DNA of 64,000 nucleotides from Ardenticatenales bacterium (GCA_020634575.1 JACKBM010000011.1:1-64000), one strand, 5' to 3'; counted from the stretch's first letter, positions 1 to 8,447 are shown. Translations and numbers: made by a program. The notes: a model not told the origin generated them from the letters alone.

Positions 1-100
1 TGGTTCATGGCGCTGCGGGGACAGTAGCAGAAAGCGGGGGATTGGGCAACGGGGAGGCGGCGGGTGGCGGTGTTTCGCCGCGGATTTGGCGCCGCGCGGA

Positions 101-159
101 GAGACCCGGGCGCTTTGGCCGCTGTTTGGGATGAGCGCCGTTCGCAGCGTCCGGGTCTC
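101..159. repeat. Imperfect inverted repeat (hairpin)
   Basis: Arms at 101-114 and 146-159 are complementary except for one position (GAGACCCGGGCGCT against AGCGTCCGGGTCTC), with a 31-nt GC-rich loop. There is no T-run, so a simple intrinsic terminator is unlikely. Nothing else can be supported in positions 1-329: no coding frame there is convincing, though the first bases could be the 3' end of a gene outside the window. Confidence 0.5.
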
Positions 160-329
160 GGTTGGGCGGGGGAAATGATCAGGCCTGGTCAATATGCGGT
201 GAAAGCAACAGGCTTCTGGCGAGGAATCGTATGGGCGTGACCGGAGTGTACGGCATAATTGCCTCCAGAATTCACAGCGATTTGGCTTGGCCGCTGGCTG
301 GCCCGTCGCGACTGGAGCAAAAGACCACA

Positions 330-1256
330 ATGTCCAATCAGCCCGAACCTTTCAGCCTCTCCTCCCAAACCCGCCTGGGTCATGTCCACCTGACGGTGGC
401 CAACCTGGAGCGGCAAATCGCCTTTTACACCCAGGTGCTGGGCTTCAAGCTGCATTGGCAGGCCGAGGCCGAGGCGGCGTTGGGGACGGAGGCGGAGGTG
501 CTGCTGCGGCTGTCCGAGGATGGGGCGGCCCGGCGCTATCAGCAGAACGCCGGCATGTACCATTTCGCCATCCTCTACCCGAGCCGTAAGGCGCTGGCCC
601 GGGCGATTGCCCGGCTCTTTGCCCTGCGTTACCCGAACTCGCCCACGGATCACGGCATTTCCCTGACCACTTATCTGGATGATCTCGAGGGCAACAACAT
701 TGAGCTGTACATTCGCACCCTGGGCCGGGCCACGTTTGCCATCGAGAATGGGCAGCCGGTGGTTTATTACGCCGATGGTACCGTGGGCAATGGTCGGGAC
801 CCGCTGGATCTGGAGGCGTTGTTCGCCGAGCTGACGCCGGGTGAAGGGTTGGACGGGGTGTTGCCGGCCGGTACCCGCCTCGGCCACATGCACCTCTACG
901 TTGGCAGCATCGCCGAGACGATGCATTTTTACCGCGACCTGCTCGGCTTTGCTGAAGGGCCGATCATCCCCGGCTTTCGGATGGGCGAGGTGGGGCTGGA
1001 CGAGACACAGCCGCATGTGATCGCCTTCAACACCTGGAAGGGTGAAGGGCTACCGCCGGCGCCGCCTCAGGCGCTGGGCCTGCGCTACTTCACGGTGGTA
1101 GCACCGGATGCCGCCGAATGGGCCCGGTTGCAAGGGCGCGTGGCGGCGCTGGGGTTGCCGGTTGAAACCGATGAGGCCGGCATCACCGTACGGGATCCGG
1201 CCGGTATCCGGGTGCGGCTGACGGAGCGGATGTTGGGATTGGCACCGGCCGGTTAG
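330..1256 (+). CDS. Two-domain VOC (glyoxalase/catechol 2,3-dioxygenase-like) protein
   Basis: A cytosolic protein of 308 aa built from two vicinal-oxygen-chelate domains, resembling the CatE-like family of extradiol dioxygenases and ring-cleavage-associated glyoxalases. Domain 1 carries the metal-site motifs LGHVHLTV and NNIELYI. Domain 2 has LGHMHLYV, but the expected glutamate near the C-terminus is replaced in the stretch GIRVRLTE, so the second metal site may be incomplete. The ATG at 330 is preferred over upstream in-frame starts because homology-like sequence begins there and a GGAG lies about 12 nt upstream. It converges with the ring-cleavage operon and overlaps the aldolase end by 4 bp. 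The exact substrate is unknown. Confidence 0.8.
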   Translation: MSNQPEPFSLSSQTRLGHVHLTVANLERQIAFYTQVLGFKLHWQAEAEAALGTEAEVLLRLSEDGAARRYQQNAGMYHFAILYPSRKALARAIARLFALRYPNSPTDHGISLTTYLDDLEGNNIELYIRTLGRATFAIENGQPVVYYADGTVGNGRDPLDLEALFAELTPGEGLDGVLPAGTRLGHMHLYVGSIAETMHFYRDLLGFAEGPIIPGFRMGEVGLDETQPHVIAFNTWKGEGLPPAPPQALGLRYFTVVAPDAAEWARLQGRVAALGLPVETDEAGITVRDPAGIRVRLTERMLGLAPAG

Positions 1257-1885
1257 CGCGGCCGTTCCACCACATCGCGCCAGCCGCGCAGGTCGTAACT
1301 GCGCTCGCCAGCCCGGTAGCGAGCCCGCATCGCCTCCTCTTTGGCGGCCCGCGCCTCTGACTTTTCCAGCACCTCGTCCAGCCGTGAGGGGCGCACCGTG
1401 ATGGCCCCATCCGCATCCATGACGACGATGTCGCCCGGGTAAATGATGTTGCCGCCCAGGGCGACCGGGACGTTGAGCCGGCCCACCTGGTCTTTGGTCG
1501 CCCCGCGCACGCGCACGAATTGGGTCCAGATAGGCAACCCCAGCTCGACCAGCTCCTCAAAATCGCGCACCGAGCCATTCAGCAGGATACCGGCGGCCCC
1601 GGCCACCTGCATTTGCGTCACCAGCATATCGCCCAGCAGCGCGGCAGCCTGGGATTCCGGCTGGGCCAGCACCACGATCTCGCCGGGCTGGATATGCTCG
1701 ATGCAGGCGTGGACCATGATGTTGTCCCCCTGACCGCACAGCACCGTCCGGGCCGGGCCGGCGACCCGGCTTTTGGGCACAACCTGAATCAGGGGCAGGT
1801 CAATCAAACCCTCGCGCCCGGATGCTTCGTACACTGTGGCCGTGCCCAGTTCGGCCAGGCGGGCGATTTTCTGTTTCTCAGCCAT
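1253..1885 (-). CDS. 4-hydroxy-4-methyl-2-oxoglutarate (HMG/CHA)-type aldolase, RraA-like fold
   Basis: A protein of 210 aa of the RraA/HMG aldolase family. In the gallate and protocatechuate 4,5-cleavage routes, family members split 4-carboxy-4-hydroxy-2-oxoadipate into pyruvate and oxaloacetate with a divalent metal. Visible signatures are GSVRDFEEL (R107-D108, substrate and metal site), PVALGGNIIYPGDIVVMDADG and the preceding GLPIW. The start at 1885 (MAEKQK) is chosen because GGAG sits 8 nt upstream; an alternative ATG at 1897 has no ribosome-binding site. It is the last gene of the minus-strand operon, 19 nt after the GalB-like gene. The RraA relatives include non-enzymatic RNase E inhibitors, but the neighbourhood argues for the aldolase. 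Confidence 0.85.
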   Translation of the reverse strand: MAEKQKIARLAELGTATVYEASGREGLIDLPLIQVVPKSRVAGPARTVLCGQGDNIMVHACIEHIQPGEIVVLAQPESQAAALLGDMLVTQMQVAGAAGILLNGSVRDFEELVELGLPIWTQFVRVRGATKDQVGRLNVPVALGGNIIYPGDIVVMDADGAITVRPSRLDEVLEKSEARAAKEEAMRARYRAGERSYDLRGWRDVVERPR

Positions 1886-1904
1886 GGCTTGCTCCATCGT
1901 CTGG

Positions 1905-2624
1905 CTAAAGCTCGCTGACAACCCAGGGCAATTGCCGCTCATGGGCCTCGGCATATTTGATCGCCCGGTCGCCGGAGACGCGCATGGCGTGATTGCCCCG
2001 GCGTGCGGCCAGCTCGGTGTAATAGTCGATAAGGTAGCTTTGCGCTTTCATCACGTTCATCGCCTTGATCTTTTTGTCCATGACCGGGGTGATGTCGATG
2101 AAGGTGTTGGGCTGGAAACCGCAAAGCTCTGGCTGATGGGGCTCAAAGGCGTACCAGGCGGGTGGCGTGATGCGCTGGAAGGCGCTGGCGACGCCGGCGC
2201 CGGCGGCCAGGAGCCGGGCGCGCTGCACCGCGGTGTAGGCGATGGGATGATCCGGGTTGAATGGGTCGCGGGCGGCGTGGGTCAGGATCACATCCGGGCT
2301 TTCGGCCAGGATGATTTGCACCAGCTCGGCCAGATTGTCATTGGAGATGTGCAGGGGGTAATCACCCAGGTCCAGGCAGCGGAAGCTGGCCCCAACATGG
2401 TCCGCCGCCTCTTCGGCCATTTCGTGGCGGATCCGTTTGACGTTTTCGACGGTCTGCTCAGGGTTGTCGCGCCACAAATCGCCCGATTCGCCGCGCTCGC
2501 CGTAGCTCAGGGCGACCACGCTGGCGCTGCCCCCGTTGGCGACGGTGACGGCGATGCTGCCGGCACTGCGCCAGACAAAGTCGGCTGAATGGGCGCCGAT
2601 GACAAGTAATTTTTTCGCACTCAT
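1905..2624 (-). CDS. galB: PIG-L/LmbE-family protein, 4-oxalomesaconate hydratase (GalB)-like
   Basis: A 239-aa member of the PIG-L (LmbE) fold. Most members are zinc deacetylases with an AHPDDE motif. Here the motif reads GAHSADFVWR (H12, D15), the variant I associate with the 4-oxalomesaconate hydratase GalB of gallate catabolism. Further support is THAARDPFNPDHP, which supplies a zinc-site histidine. The ATG at 2624 has a strong GGAGG 5-6 nt upstream. The gene lies between the tautomerase and the aldolase, exactly the set needed after ring cleavage to 4-oxalomesaconate. A deacetylase role is possible but fits the neighbours poorly. Confidence 0.82.
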   Translation of the reverse strand: MSAKKLLVIGAHSADFVWRSAGSIAVTVANGGSASVVALSYGERGESGDLWRDNPEQTVENVKRIRHEMAEEAADHVGASFRCLDLGDYPLHISNDNLAELVQIILAESPDVILTHAARDPFNPDHPIAYTAVQRARLLAAGAGVASAFQRITPPAWYAFEPHQPELCGFQPNTFIDITPVMDKKIKAMNVMKAQSYLIDYYTELAARRGNHAMRVSGDRAIKYAEAHERQLPWVVSEL

Positions 2625-2694
2625 TTTTCCTCCATGATGGCTGCTGAGAAGCAGCAATTTTCGAGCCGGGAAATCTGGATCCACGGCCGCCCGC

Positions 2695-2798
2695 TAACCT
2701 CCGGGAGGCCCTACCGATGTTGGCAGGATGAGCGCCTACTGGGCCTCCCGGAGGTAGCCGGTAATACACTCAACGCGTCTGGACCGTTTTTCCGACAC
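2695..2798. repeat. Hairpin repeat element, copy A (inverted relative to 28299-28402)
   Basis: An element of about 104 bp with near-perfect inverted arms at 2696-2711 and 2741-2756 (core ACCTCCGGGAGGCCC) around a 29-nt loop containing TGTTGGCA. It is followed by a conserved flank reading GGTAATACACTCAACG and ending in TTTTTCCGACA. The reverse complement of the same element, loop and flank included, lies at 28299-28402. It sits between the tautomerase and hydratase genes, so it would be transcribed in the operon mRNA and could act as a processing or attenuation hairpin. It may equally be a non-autonomous mobile (MITE/REP-like) element. Confidence 0.8.
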
Positions 2799-2858
2799 CA
2801 ATTTTGTGACGAATTTTCCCCAGCCGCCAGAAATGCGATATTTGCGGGGCAGCGGCGG

Positions 2859-3953
2859 CTAATCCCAGATTCCGGCCGGGATGTAGAGTTCGCCCCGGCT
2901 GAGGAGACGGGCTGTGCGGATGGCGCCGGAGCGGCGGACCTGCCAGGCGCCATCGTGCCAGGCGATGTCCAGATCGACGGTAAAGGAGCCGGCGGGATGT
3001 TCGATGGCGAGTTGGGTGGGGTTGGTTTCCGGCCGGTGCGCCACCCCCGCCGCCACCGAGCCGGGCAGCAGACAGGCTGTGGCCGCCGAGATAGCCCCCA
3101 ACACGCCGACCGCCGCATGGCAGACATGCGGGATGAAGGTGCGTGTGTTGATAAAGCCACCCTGCCTTGGCGCTGAGATCAGGCACATCTTCGGCACTGT
3201 CTGCGCCGCCACTGCGCCCAGGTTCATTTGTGGGCCGATCGCTTGCCTGATGGCCTCGAGCCGCGCCTTGAGTGGCTCATTGCCATCCAGCTCTGCCTTG
3301 CTCTCATAGCCGCTGATGCCGAGATCGGCGGCGCGGAGGATCACAACCGGCATGCCGTTGTCGACGGCCGTAACTGCTATTCCGTCCACGTAGTCGACCA
3401 GGTTGCCGGTGGGTAGCAGGGCGCCGGTTATGGCGCCGGCGAGGTCGCGATAGTTGCAGAGGATGGGGGCCGCAGTGCCGGGCACGCCATCCACCCGGGC
3501 GTCGCCGGCATAGTTGACCTGGCCGCCAGGCGTCGGCACGGTGACGTCGCACAGGCTCTGGCTGTTGACCATGTGGATGGTAGCCGTCGTGGTTGGCGCC
3601 TGGGCCGGCCACAGTCCGGCTTCGATGGCGAAGGGGAGCACGCCGGCCAGAATATTGCCGCAATTCTGGGTCGTGGCTACATAGCCGCCGCCGATGACGA
3701 TCTGTAGAAAGAGATAATCGAGGTCGGCATCCGGCCGGTCGGACAAATTGACAATGGCGGCCTTGCTGGTCAGGGAATCAGCGCCGCCCAGGCCGTCGAT
3801 CTGGCGCGGATCGCCTGGACCAACACCTTCCATGGCGGCGAGAAGCACCTGGTCCCGCAGCATAGGATCGGCCGGTAAGTCGCGGGCCAGAAAATAGAGC
3901 CCTTTGGAACTGCCGCCGCGCAGTTGCATGAAGGGGATCGCCCGCTGGCTCAT
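2859..3953 (-). CDS. galD: PrpF-family isomerase, 4-oxalomesaconate tautomerase (GalD)-like
   Basis: A protein of 364 aa of the PrpF/diaminopimelate-epimerase-like fold. Its members isomerise double bonds by a cofactor-free proton transfer: PrpF acts on aconitate, GalD on 4-oxalomesaconate keto/enol forms. Family signatures are the N-terminal MQLRGGSSKGLYF (residues about 9-21), GLGGADSLTSKAA and NCGNILAGV. The start at 3953 overlaps the stop of the dioxygenase gene as ATGA, implying translational coupling. The neighbours favour GalD over the methylcitrate-pathway PrpF, since no prp genes are present. Confidence 0.82.
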   Translation of the reverse strand: MSQRAIPFMQLRGGSSKGLYFLARDLPADPMLRDQVLLAAMEGVGPGDPRQIDGLGGADSLTSKAAIVNLSDRPDADLDYLFLQIVIGGGYVATTQNCGNILAGVLPFAIEAGLWPAQAPTTTATIHMVNSQSLCDVTVPTPGGQVNYAGDARVDGVPGTAAPILCNYRDLAGAITGALLPTGNLVDYVDGIAVTAVDNGMPVVILRAADLGISGYESKAELDGNEPLKARLEAIRQAIGPQMNLGAVAAQTVPKMCLISAPRQGGFINTRTFIPHVCHAAVGVLGAISAATACLLPGSVAAGVAHRPETNPTQLAIEHPAGSFTVDLDIAWHDGAWQVRRSGAIRTARLLSRGELYIPAGIWD

Positions 3954-4903
3954 TCGGCCGGCGGTGTCCCGTAAGTATGAAATGTTGAGATGGTCTGCAG
4001 CCCCCACGCCTGGCCTTTTTTGCGCTCTGCCTCGCTCCAGACAATGGTTCGCCAGTCGGGCGCCAGGATCAGCCGGGCGGTCGGGTTGGCGATCTCAAAG
4101 CGGTTGCCGCCGGGCTCGTAGACGTAAAGGAAGAAGGTCTGTTGGATGGCGTGTTTGTGCGGCCCGGTCTCGATGTGGATGCCGTTTTCCAGGCAAATAT
4201 CGGCTGCCAGCAGGACTTCCTCGCGGCTGTTGACGGCATAGGTGACGTGATGGAAGCGGCCTGGCACACCGGTATGGTCCTCAACGATGGCCAGCTCGTA
4301 CGATTTGTTGTTGACGGAGAACCAGAGCCCCTTGTCTGTGCCGTCGGCGAAGGTGATGACTTCGGTTAGCCGGGCGCCCAACACGTCGGTGTGGAATTGG
4401 CGAGTCCCTTTCATGTCGACGGTCAAGGTGTTGACGTGGTCCAGGCGGCGCAGATTGGCGCCGCGACCGGGGAAGCGGGCGGCCTGGTTTTTCAACGCTG
4501 GTTTATCCGCTTCACCTGCCTGGTACCATTCTGTCTCGTAGTAAATTTCCACGTTGTGACCGTCTGGCGTTTTGAACAGGTAGGCCGGCCCATGGCCCAA
4601 ATCGCCAGCGGTCCAACCCTGGCCCAGCCCGGTTGCCTCGATAGCCGCCACGCGCCGTTGCAGCGCCTGCGGGCTGCGGGCGCGCCAGGCGTAATGGCCC
4701 AGGCCGGGTAGTTTGGCAGCGGTTAGCTTGAGGGTGTGGTGTTCATAATCGTCGTAAGCACGCAGATAAGCGGAATCACCTTGGGTGGCGGTGATACTCA
4801 TCCCCATGATCTCGGTGAAAAAGCGAATGCTGGCATCCAGCTTTGGGGTGAGAAGCTCAACGTGGGCCAGATGGGCGACGTCCAGGATGGGTTCCGGTTC
4901 CAT
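3950..4903 (-). CDS. Type I extradiol (catechol 2,3-) dioxygenase
   Basis: A 317-aa two-domain VOC-superfamily ring-cleavage enzyme that opens a catecholic ring next to the hydroxyls with Fe(II) or Mn(II) and O2. The probable metal triad is H156 (LRRLDHVNTL), H219 (GRFHHVTYAV) and E270 (GGNRFEIAN), with a conserved tyrosine near 260. The N-terminal domain carries the paired motif AHVELLTP. The ATG at 4903 has AGAGGAGG upstream. It is first in the operon with tautomerase, hydratase and aldolase. The usual enzymes feeding that set (LigAB, GalA, DesB) belong to an unrelated fold, so the substrate and cleavage position here are open. Confidence 0.88.
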   Translation of the reverse strand: MEPEPILDVAHLAHVELLTPKLDASIRFFTEIMGMSITATQGDSAYLRAYDDYEHHTLKLTAAKLPGLGHYAWRARSPQALQRRVAAIEATGLGQGWTAGDLGHGPAYLFKTPDGHNVEIYYETEWYQAGEADKPALKNQAARFPGRGANLRRLDHVNTLTVDMKGTRQFHTDVLGARLTEVITFADGTDKGLWFSVNNKSYELAIVEDHTGVPGRFHHVTYAVNSREEVLLAADICLENGIHIETGPHKHAIQQTFFLYVYEPGGNRFEIANPTARLILAPDWRTIVWSEAERKKGQAWGLQTISTFHTYGTPPAE

Positions 4904-4951
4904 GGGTGATTTCCTCCTCTTGCCAGGGTGACAGTGGCGCGCACTTGCTAG

Positions 4952-4979
4952 ATTGTATTGTCCGGGCGCAATAATGCCA
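4952..4979 (-). promoter_or_regulatory. Candidate promoter of the ring-cleavage operon
   Basis: On the minus strand a -10 box TACAAT (4957-4952) follows a weak -35 TGGCAT (4979-4974) with a 16-nt spacer, about 49 nt before the dioxygenase start. The -35 is only a partial match to TTGACA, so an activator may be needed. Confidence 0.45.
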
Positions 4980-4985
4980 CAACCC

Positions 4986-5024
4986 AAAAATGCCAGGCGG
5001 TGTTTACCGTTGCCTGGCATTTTG
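4986..5024 (-). terminator. Intrinsic terminator of the DHFR-like gene
   Basis: Perfect 9-bp arms ATGCCAGGC (4990-4998) and GCCTGGCAT (5012-5020) enclose a 13-nt loop, with T-runs on both strands. It lies 36 nt after the DHFR-like stop codon and just upstream of the dioxygenase promoter, so it separates the two minus-strand units. It could also work on the plus strand. Confidence 0.85.
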
Positions 5025-5055
5025 CTGTTGGGAATTATCTGCGGTGAGTGAGAGA

Positions 5056-5700
5056 CTATACTTTGGTCAGAACGAAATGAGTGGCCTTTTCAGTCGGCAC
5101 ATGCTCTGTGATCTGATAGCCCAGCGCCAGTAAATCCAGCCCCGCCAGCAGCGCTTCACCGCGGCCCAGGAGCACGGGGGAGACGGCCAGATGCAGCTCG
5201 TCGATCAGGCCAGCCTGGAGATATTGCCGGATGGTGGCCACGCCGCCGCCCAGGCGGATGTCGCGCTCGCCGGCCGCTTCCCGGGCCTGTGCCAGCGCCG
5301 CCTCTATCCCCTCCGTCACAAAGTAAAAGGTGGTGTCGCCAGCCATGGCCAGCGGTTCGCGGGCATGATGGGTCAGCACAAAAACGGGCACATGGTAGGG
5401 CGGTTCTTCGCCCCACCAGCCGCGCCAGCTCTCATCCGGCCACGGGCCCCGAACCGGGCCGAACATGTTCCGGCCCAGGATCCAGGCGCCGAGATTATCG
5501 AAGCCGCGCACGGCAAAATCATTATCAATCCCGGTTGTCCCGCCCTCGTTGCCAAACATCTGCTGGAAGGTAGCGGTTGGCATAGCCCATTGGTGCAGAT
5601 CAGAGCCGCCCAGGCCCATGGGATTTTCCAGGCTTTGCTCCGGCCCAGCGCCGAAGCCATCCAAAGATAGGGTAAAGCTCGCCACACGCAATTTGCTCAT
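5056..5700 (-). CDS. Dihydrofolate reductase-family protein (RibD C-terminal domain)
   Basis: A 214-aa single-domain protein of the RibD_C/DHFR-like superfamily of NADPH-dependent reductases. Typical features are the N-terminal strand with SLDGFGAG, the segment LGRNMFGPVRGPW and the nucleotide-binding IRLGGGVATIRQYL near residues 148-161. The C-terminal strands read DELHLAVSPVLLGRGE. The true substrate is not known for this stand-alone subfamily. It is last in the minus-strand cluster, 15 nt after the YcaQ-type gene, and is followed by an intrinsic terminator. Confidence 0.85.
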   Translation of the reverse strand: MSKLRVASFTLSLDGFGAGPEQSLENPMGLGGSDLHQWAMPTATFQQMFGNEGGTTGIDNDFAVRGFDNLGAWILGRNMFGPVRGPWPDESWRGWWGEEPPYHVPVFVLTHHAREPLAMAGDTTFYFVTEGIEAALAQAREAAGERDIRLGGGVATIRQYLQAGLIDELHLAVSPVLLGRGEALLAGLDLLALGYQITEHVPTEKATHFVLTKV

Positions 5701-5715
5701 AATTTGTTCCTTAAA

Positions 5716-6972
5716 TCACTGTTTGTGTTGTTCTACCTGTTGGCGCAACAGTGGTTCAGCAATGCCAGCGGCAATCAGGCTGTCCGCACCCAGAAATACC
5801 TGGAACCGGCTAAAGGCAGCGCTGAGGGCGGTCGCAAAGGCCTCGTCCCGCCCGAGTGCATCATCTTCGAGCCAAAAGCCGAGAATGATAAAGGTATTGG
5901 TGGCCCGGTCCAGCTTGCTGTCGAAGCGGGCCACAAGCTGGTCACCCCACAAAACGGGCAGTGTGTAATAGCCATACTGGCGTTTGTTTACTGGCTTGTA
6001 CACTTCCCAGACATAATCGAAGCCAAATAGCTGTTTGGCTCGACCGCGGGCGGAGACCGGATCAAGCGGGGCCAGGAAACTGACTTCCTGCGTCGTGTCG
6101 CTGTCAAGGGGCTGCCAGGTGACGGGTACGCGCCCGGCGCTGATCGTTTGCAGGAGTTCCAGATCGCTGCCGAGCGCACATTGGATTGGCTTCCAACCGT
6201 CTACCTTCACCTCGATGATGTCGCCGTCAGCGAGTAGATCAGCCAGGATCTGACGGCTACGGCGGTAAGGGAGGCCGCGATTGTAGCCGTCAGCGGTGCG
6301 CTTTAGCCGGGCGAGGCCGGCAAAGCTGATGTCTTTCAAAATGAGGAAGCGATCGGACTCTGCCTCACTGCTGGACCCCAGTAAATGGCCCGGGGCAACG
6401 GCCTCGGTCAGGGCGTAGACCCGTTCAAAGTTTTCGCGATGATGGGTCATGACCTCGCCGGTGCGCCAGAGGTAGTAGAGCGCCAGGGCGCTGTCTTTGC
6501 GACCACGATAGTTGTCTGTCCGCTTGCGGCTGGCGGCGGCAAAATCCCGGTTGCTGACGGTGCCCTGTTCCTGCAGGATGGCGCGCATTTCGGCGATGGC
6601 CTCGGCGTGTTCCTGGCCGGATTTGTGGATGCGCGGATCGCAGTCCGGGCCGCCATCGCGCTCACGCTGCATGACGGGGCGCCAGTAAGGCAGCTCCGCC
6701 ATCGGCCGGGTGGCCAACCAGCCGCCCCAGTCAAAGAAGCCGCGCTGCTGATAGGCGGCTGTCTCCCAATCACCTGGTTTGTAATCCAGCACGCGGCTGT
6801 GCAGGGCTATATCCTGGCTGCGGGCGATAATTTGCAGCGGATCAAGCTGGAGGTATTCGATGGCGGTCATCGCCTGGGTGACGCCGTCTGTTCCCTGCCA
6901 GCGCCGGCCGGGCCAGAGCCCCTGTTTGCCGAGGATAAAGCGACGCGCCGTTTGAATGTCAATGGTCAGCAC
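5716..6972 (-). CDS. YcaQ/AlkX-type winged-helix DNA glycosylase (HTH_42)
   Basis: A protein of 418 aa of the crosslink-repair glycosylase family (YcaQ of E. coli, related to AlkZ), built from tandem winged helices and acting on alkylated or crosslinked bases. The catalytic Gln-x-Asp motif of YcaQ is visible as QLD at residues 42-44 (YLQLDPLQ), within the expected N-terminal wing. Other family features are RRFILGKQGL at the N-terminus and the C-terminal WGDQLVARFDSKLDR. It is co-directional with a VOC gene upstream (36 nt gap) and the DHFR-like gene downstream, suggesting a stress or detoxification operon. Confidence 0.85.
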   Translation of the reverse strand: MLTIDIQTARRFILGKQGLWPGRRWQGTDGVTQAMTAIEYLQLDPLQIIARSQDIALHSRVLDYKPGDWETAAYQQRGFFDWGGWLATRPMAELPYWRPVMQRERDGGPDCDPRIHKSGQEHAEAIAEMRAILQEQGTVSNRDFAAASRKRTDNYRGRKDSALALYYLWRTGEVMTHHRENFERVYALTEAVAPGHLLGSSSEAESDRFLILKDISFAGLARLKRTADGYNRGLPYRRSRQILADLLADGDIIEVKVDGWKPIQCALGSDLELLQTISAGRVPVTWQPLDSDTTQEVSFLAPLDPVSARGRAKQLFGFDYVWEVYKPVNKRQYGYYTLPVLWGDQLVARFDSKLDRATNTFIILGFWLEDDALGRDEAFATALSAAFSRFQVFLGADSLIAAGIAEPLLRQQVEQHKQ

Positions 6973-7008
6973 AAGTTCCCCCTGTGGTCCTGTGATTCCT
7001 GCCGTGGG

Positions 7009-7413
7009 CTAGACCATGAGCTGTCCGCCCCAGGTGGCCGGATCAATGTCGGCGACGGTCTGGCTGAAGACCCAATGGTGGCCGCCGGGATCAGCGACAA
7101 CGTATTGACGTTCGCCATAAGGATGGTTGGTGGGCGGTGTGATAATTTGGGCGCCAGAAGCCTGGGTATGAGCAAAGTGAGCGTCAACATCGGGTACACG
7201 AACCATGATTGTGACACCGGCCGGTTCTACCGGCAACGCCGCCCCCTGCGTCACAATCAGCGAACCCTCCTCATAGACCAGTTGCGCTCGATGATTGCCA
7301 ATGCGCAGCCGCTCTACAAAGCCAAAAGTGGCACACAGCCAGCGCACCGCCGCCGTGACATCCGGGTAGGGTAGTTCGGGAATGAACGTGCCGGGTGGCA
7401 TGGAACGGTTCAT
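7009..7413 (-). CDS. Single-domain VOC (PhnB/glyoxalase-like) protein
   Basis: A small (134 aa) glyoxalase/bleomycin-resistance-type protein, probably a homodimer with the active site at the interface. Family features include the N-terminal IPELPYPDVTAAVRWLC, the central VYEEGSLIVTQG and PYGERQYVVADPGGHHWVF. The start at 7413 overlaps the stop of the preceding DinB gene as ATGA. Substrate unknown; such genes are common beside DinB and DHFR-like genes. Confidence 0.82.
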   Translation of the reverse strand: MNRSMPPGTFIPELPYPDVTAAVRWLCATFGFVERLRIGNHRAQLVYEEGSLIVTQGAALPVEPAGVTIMVRVPDVDAHFAHTQASGAQIITPPTNHPYGERQYVVADPGGHHWVFSQTVADIDPATWGGQLMV

Positions 7414-7910
7414 TTCTCTTCTCCCGCCAACCTGGCTGCCAGCCGCCTGATATGTTTGACGTGGGAGCGTTCGTGCGTCGCCAACCATTCAGCGTAGCTT
7501 TGCACGCTCCGCTCCAGGGGTTTGCCGGCGCCTGTGACCGTGGCGGTACGCAGCCAATCGGCCGGGGCCAACCCTGTCAATGTGGCCAGCAGAGCGTGGC
7601 GCTGGGCGGTAAATGCGGCCAGCGAGGTCGAAAAAGGGAGCTCTGAATAATTTGTCTGGACAATCCAGGTCATTGGGTTGACGGCGCGAATGGTCGGTCT
7701 CTCCTCGGCCAATATCTGGTCAATGCAGCCGCCCCAGACATCGGCGCAGGCGCGCAGATGAGCCAGGATCACCACAAATGACCATTCGTCCTCGGCCGGT
7801 GGAGCCTGCAGTTGGGCCGGCGTCAGCCCGCCGGTAAACGTCGCGATCTGTTCCGGCGCCGCCGCCAGTAGCGTCAAAATTTCGGTTGTGGTTACTGTTT
7901 TGCCAGCCAT
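7410..7910 (-). CDS. DinB-superfamily protein
   Basis: A 166-aa four-helix-bundle protein of the DinB/YfiT superfamily, which often binds a metal through three histidines and includes thiol-dependent S-transferases. Visible histidines in family positions are in VVILAHLRACAD and WLATHERSHVKHIRRL. Members are often called DNA-damage-inducible, but the function of this one is not known. It overlaps the VOC gene downstream by 4 nt. Confidence 0.8.
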   Translation of the reverse strand: MAGKTVTTTEILTLLAAAPEQIATFTGGLTPAQLQAPPAEDEWSFVVILAHLRACADVWGGCIDQILAEERPTIRAVNPMTWIVQTNYSELPFSTSLAAFTAQRHALLATLTGLAPADWLRTATVTGAGKPLERSVQSYAEWLATHERSHVKHIRRLAARLAGEEK

Positions 7911-7955
7911 CTTTTCCTGTAGATCCTTTTGGCAAGGTTAAAGGGACAGGCCGCC

Positions 7956-8447
7956 TCAGCGAGCGGCCGTGGCATAGATGTAGAACATGTAATCCTGAGA
8001 GAGCGTATCCACACCCAAATCATTAAGCAAACGCAAGAGCTGGGCGCGATGGTCCGTACCGTGATTGACCACATGGAGCAGCACCTGCCAGACGTAGAGC
8101 CCTTCATCTTCGCCGGACAGGGGTTGGGCCAGCAGATCATCATCCGTCAGATTTTCCAGGTAGCCGTGCAACTTCTGCTCGATCTCGTCCCAGTAGGCCC
8201 GGATGCTGTCCAGGTCGGTAAAACTGTCCTGATCAGGCGGATCCTGAAAATCCTGGCCAAGTAAACCGGTGAACCAGCCATCATCCACTTCAATCAAATG
8301 AAAGATCTGGTCGCGGACGGAACCGAGCGAATAGTCAAATTCATGAGTAAAGGCAGCCATGCTCAGCGGGGCGATGTAGTTGTCCCAGACATGGCGATTC
8401 ATGGCGAAGTGATAGGCGTAAAAGTGGCGCAGCATATCAGCGTTCAT
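7956..8447 (-). CDS. DinB-family protein (second copy)
   Basis: A 163-aa DinB-type four-helix bundle. The predicted metal-binding histidines are in RDQIFHLIEVDD and LHVVNHGTDHRAQLL, the classical DinB pattern. It is only distantly similar to the DinB protein 45 nt downstream, so this is not a recent duplication. Same strand and close spacing point to one transcript with the dienelactone hydrolase gene. Confidence 0.85.
   Translation of the reverse strand: MNADMLRHFYAYHFAMNRHVWDNYIAPLSMAAFTHEFDYSLGSVRDQIFHLIEVDDGWFTGLLGQDFQDPPDQDSFTDLDSIRAYWDEIEQKLHGYLENLTDDDLLAQPLSGEDEGLYVWQVLLHVVNHGTDHRAQLLRLLNDLGVDTLSQDYMFYIYATAAR

Noticed and set aside
162..329. Longer N-terminus for the two-domain VOC protein
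   Set aside because: Residues before the ATG at 330 have no VOC character and the nearest ribosome-binding site fits 330.
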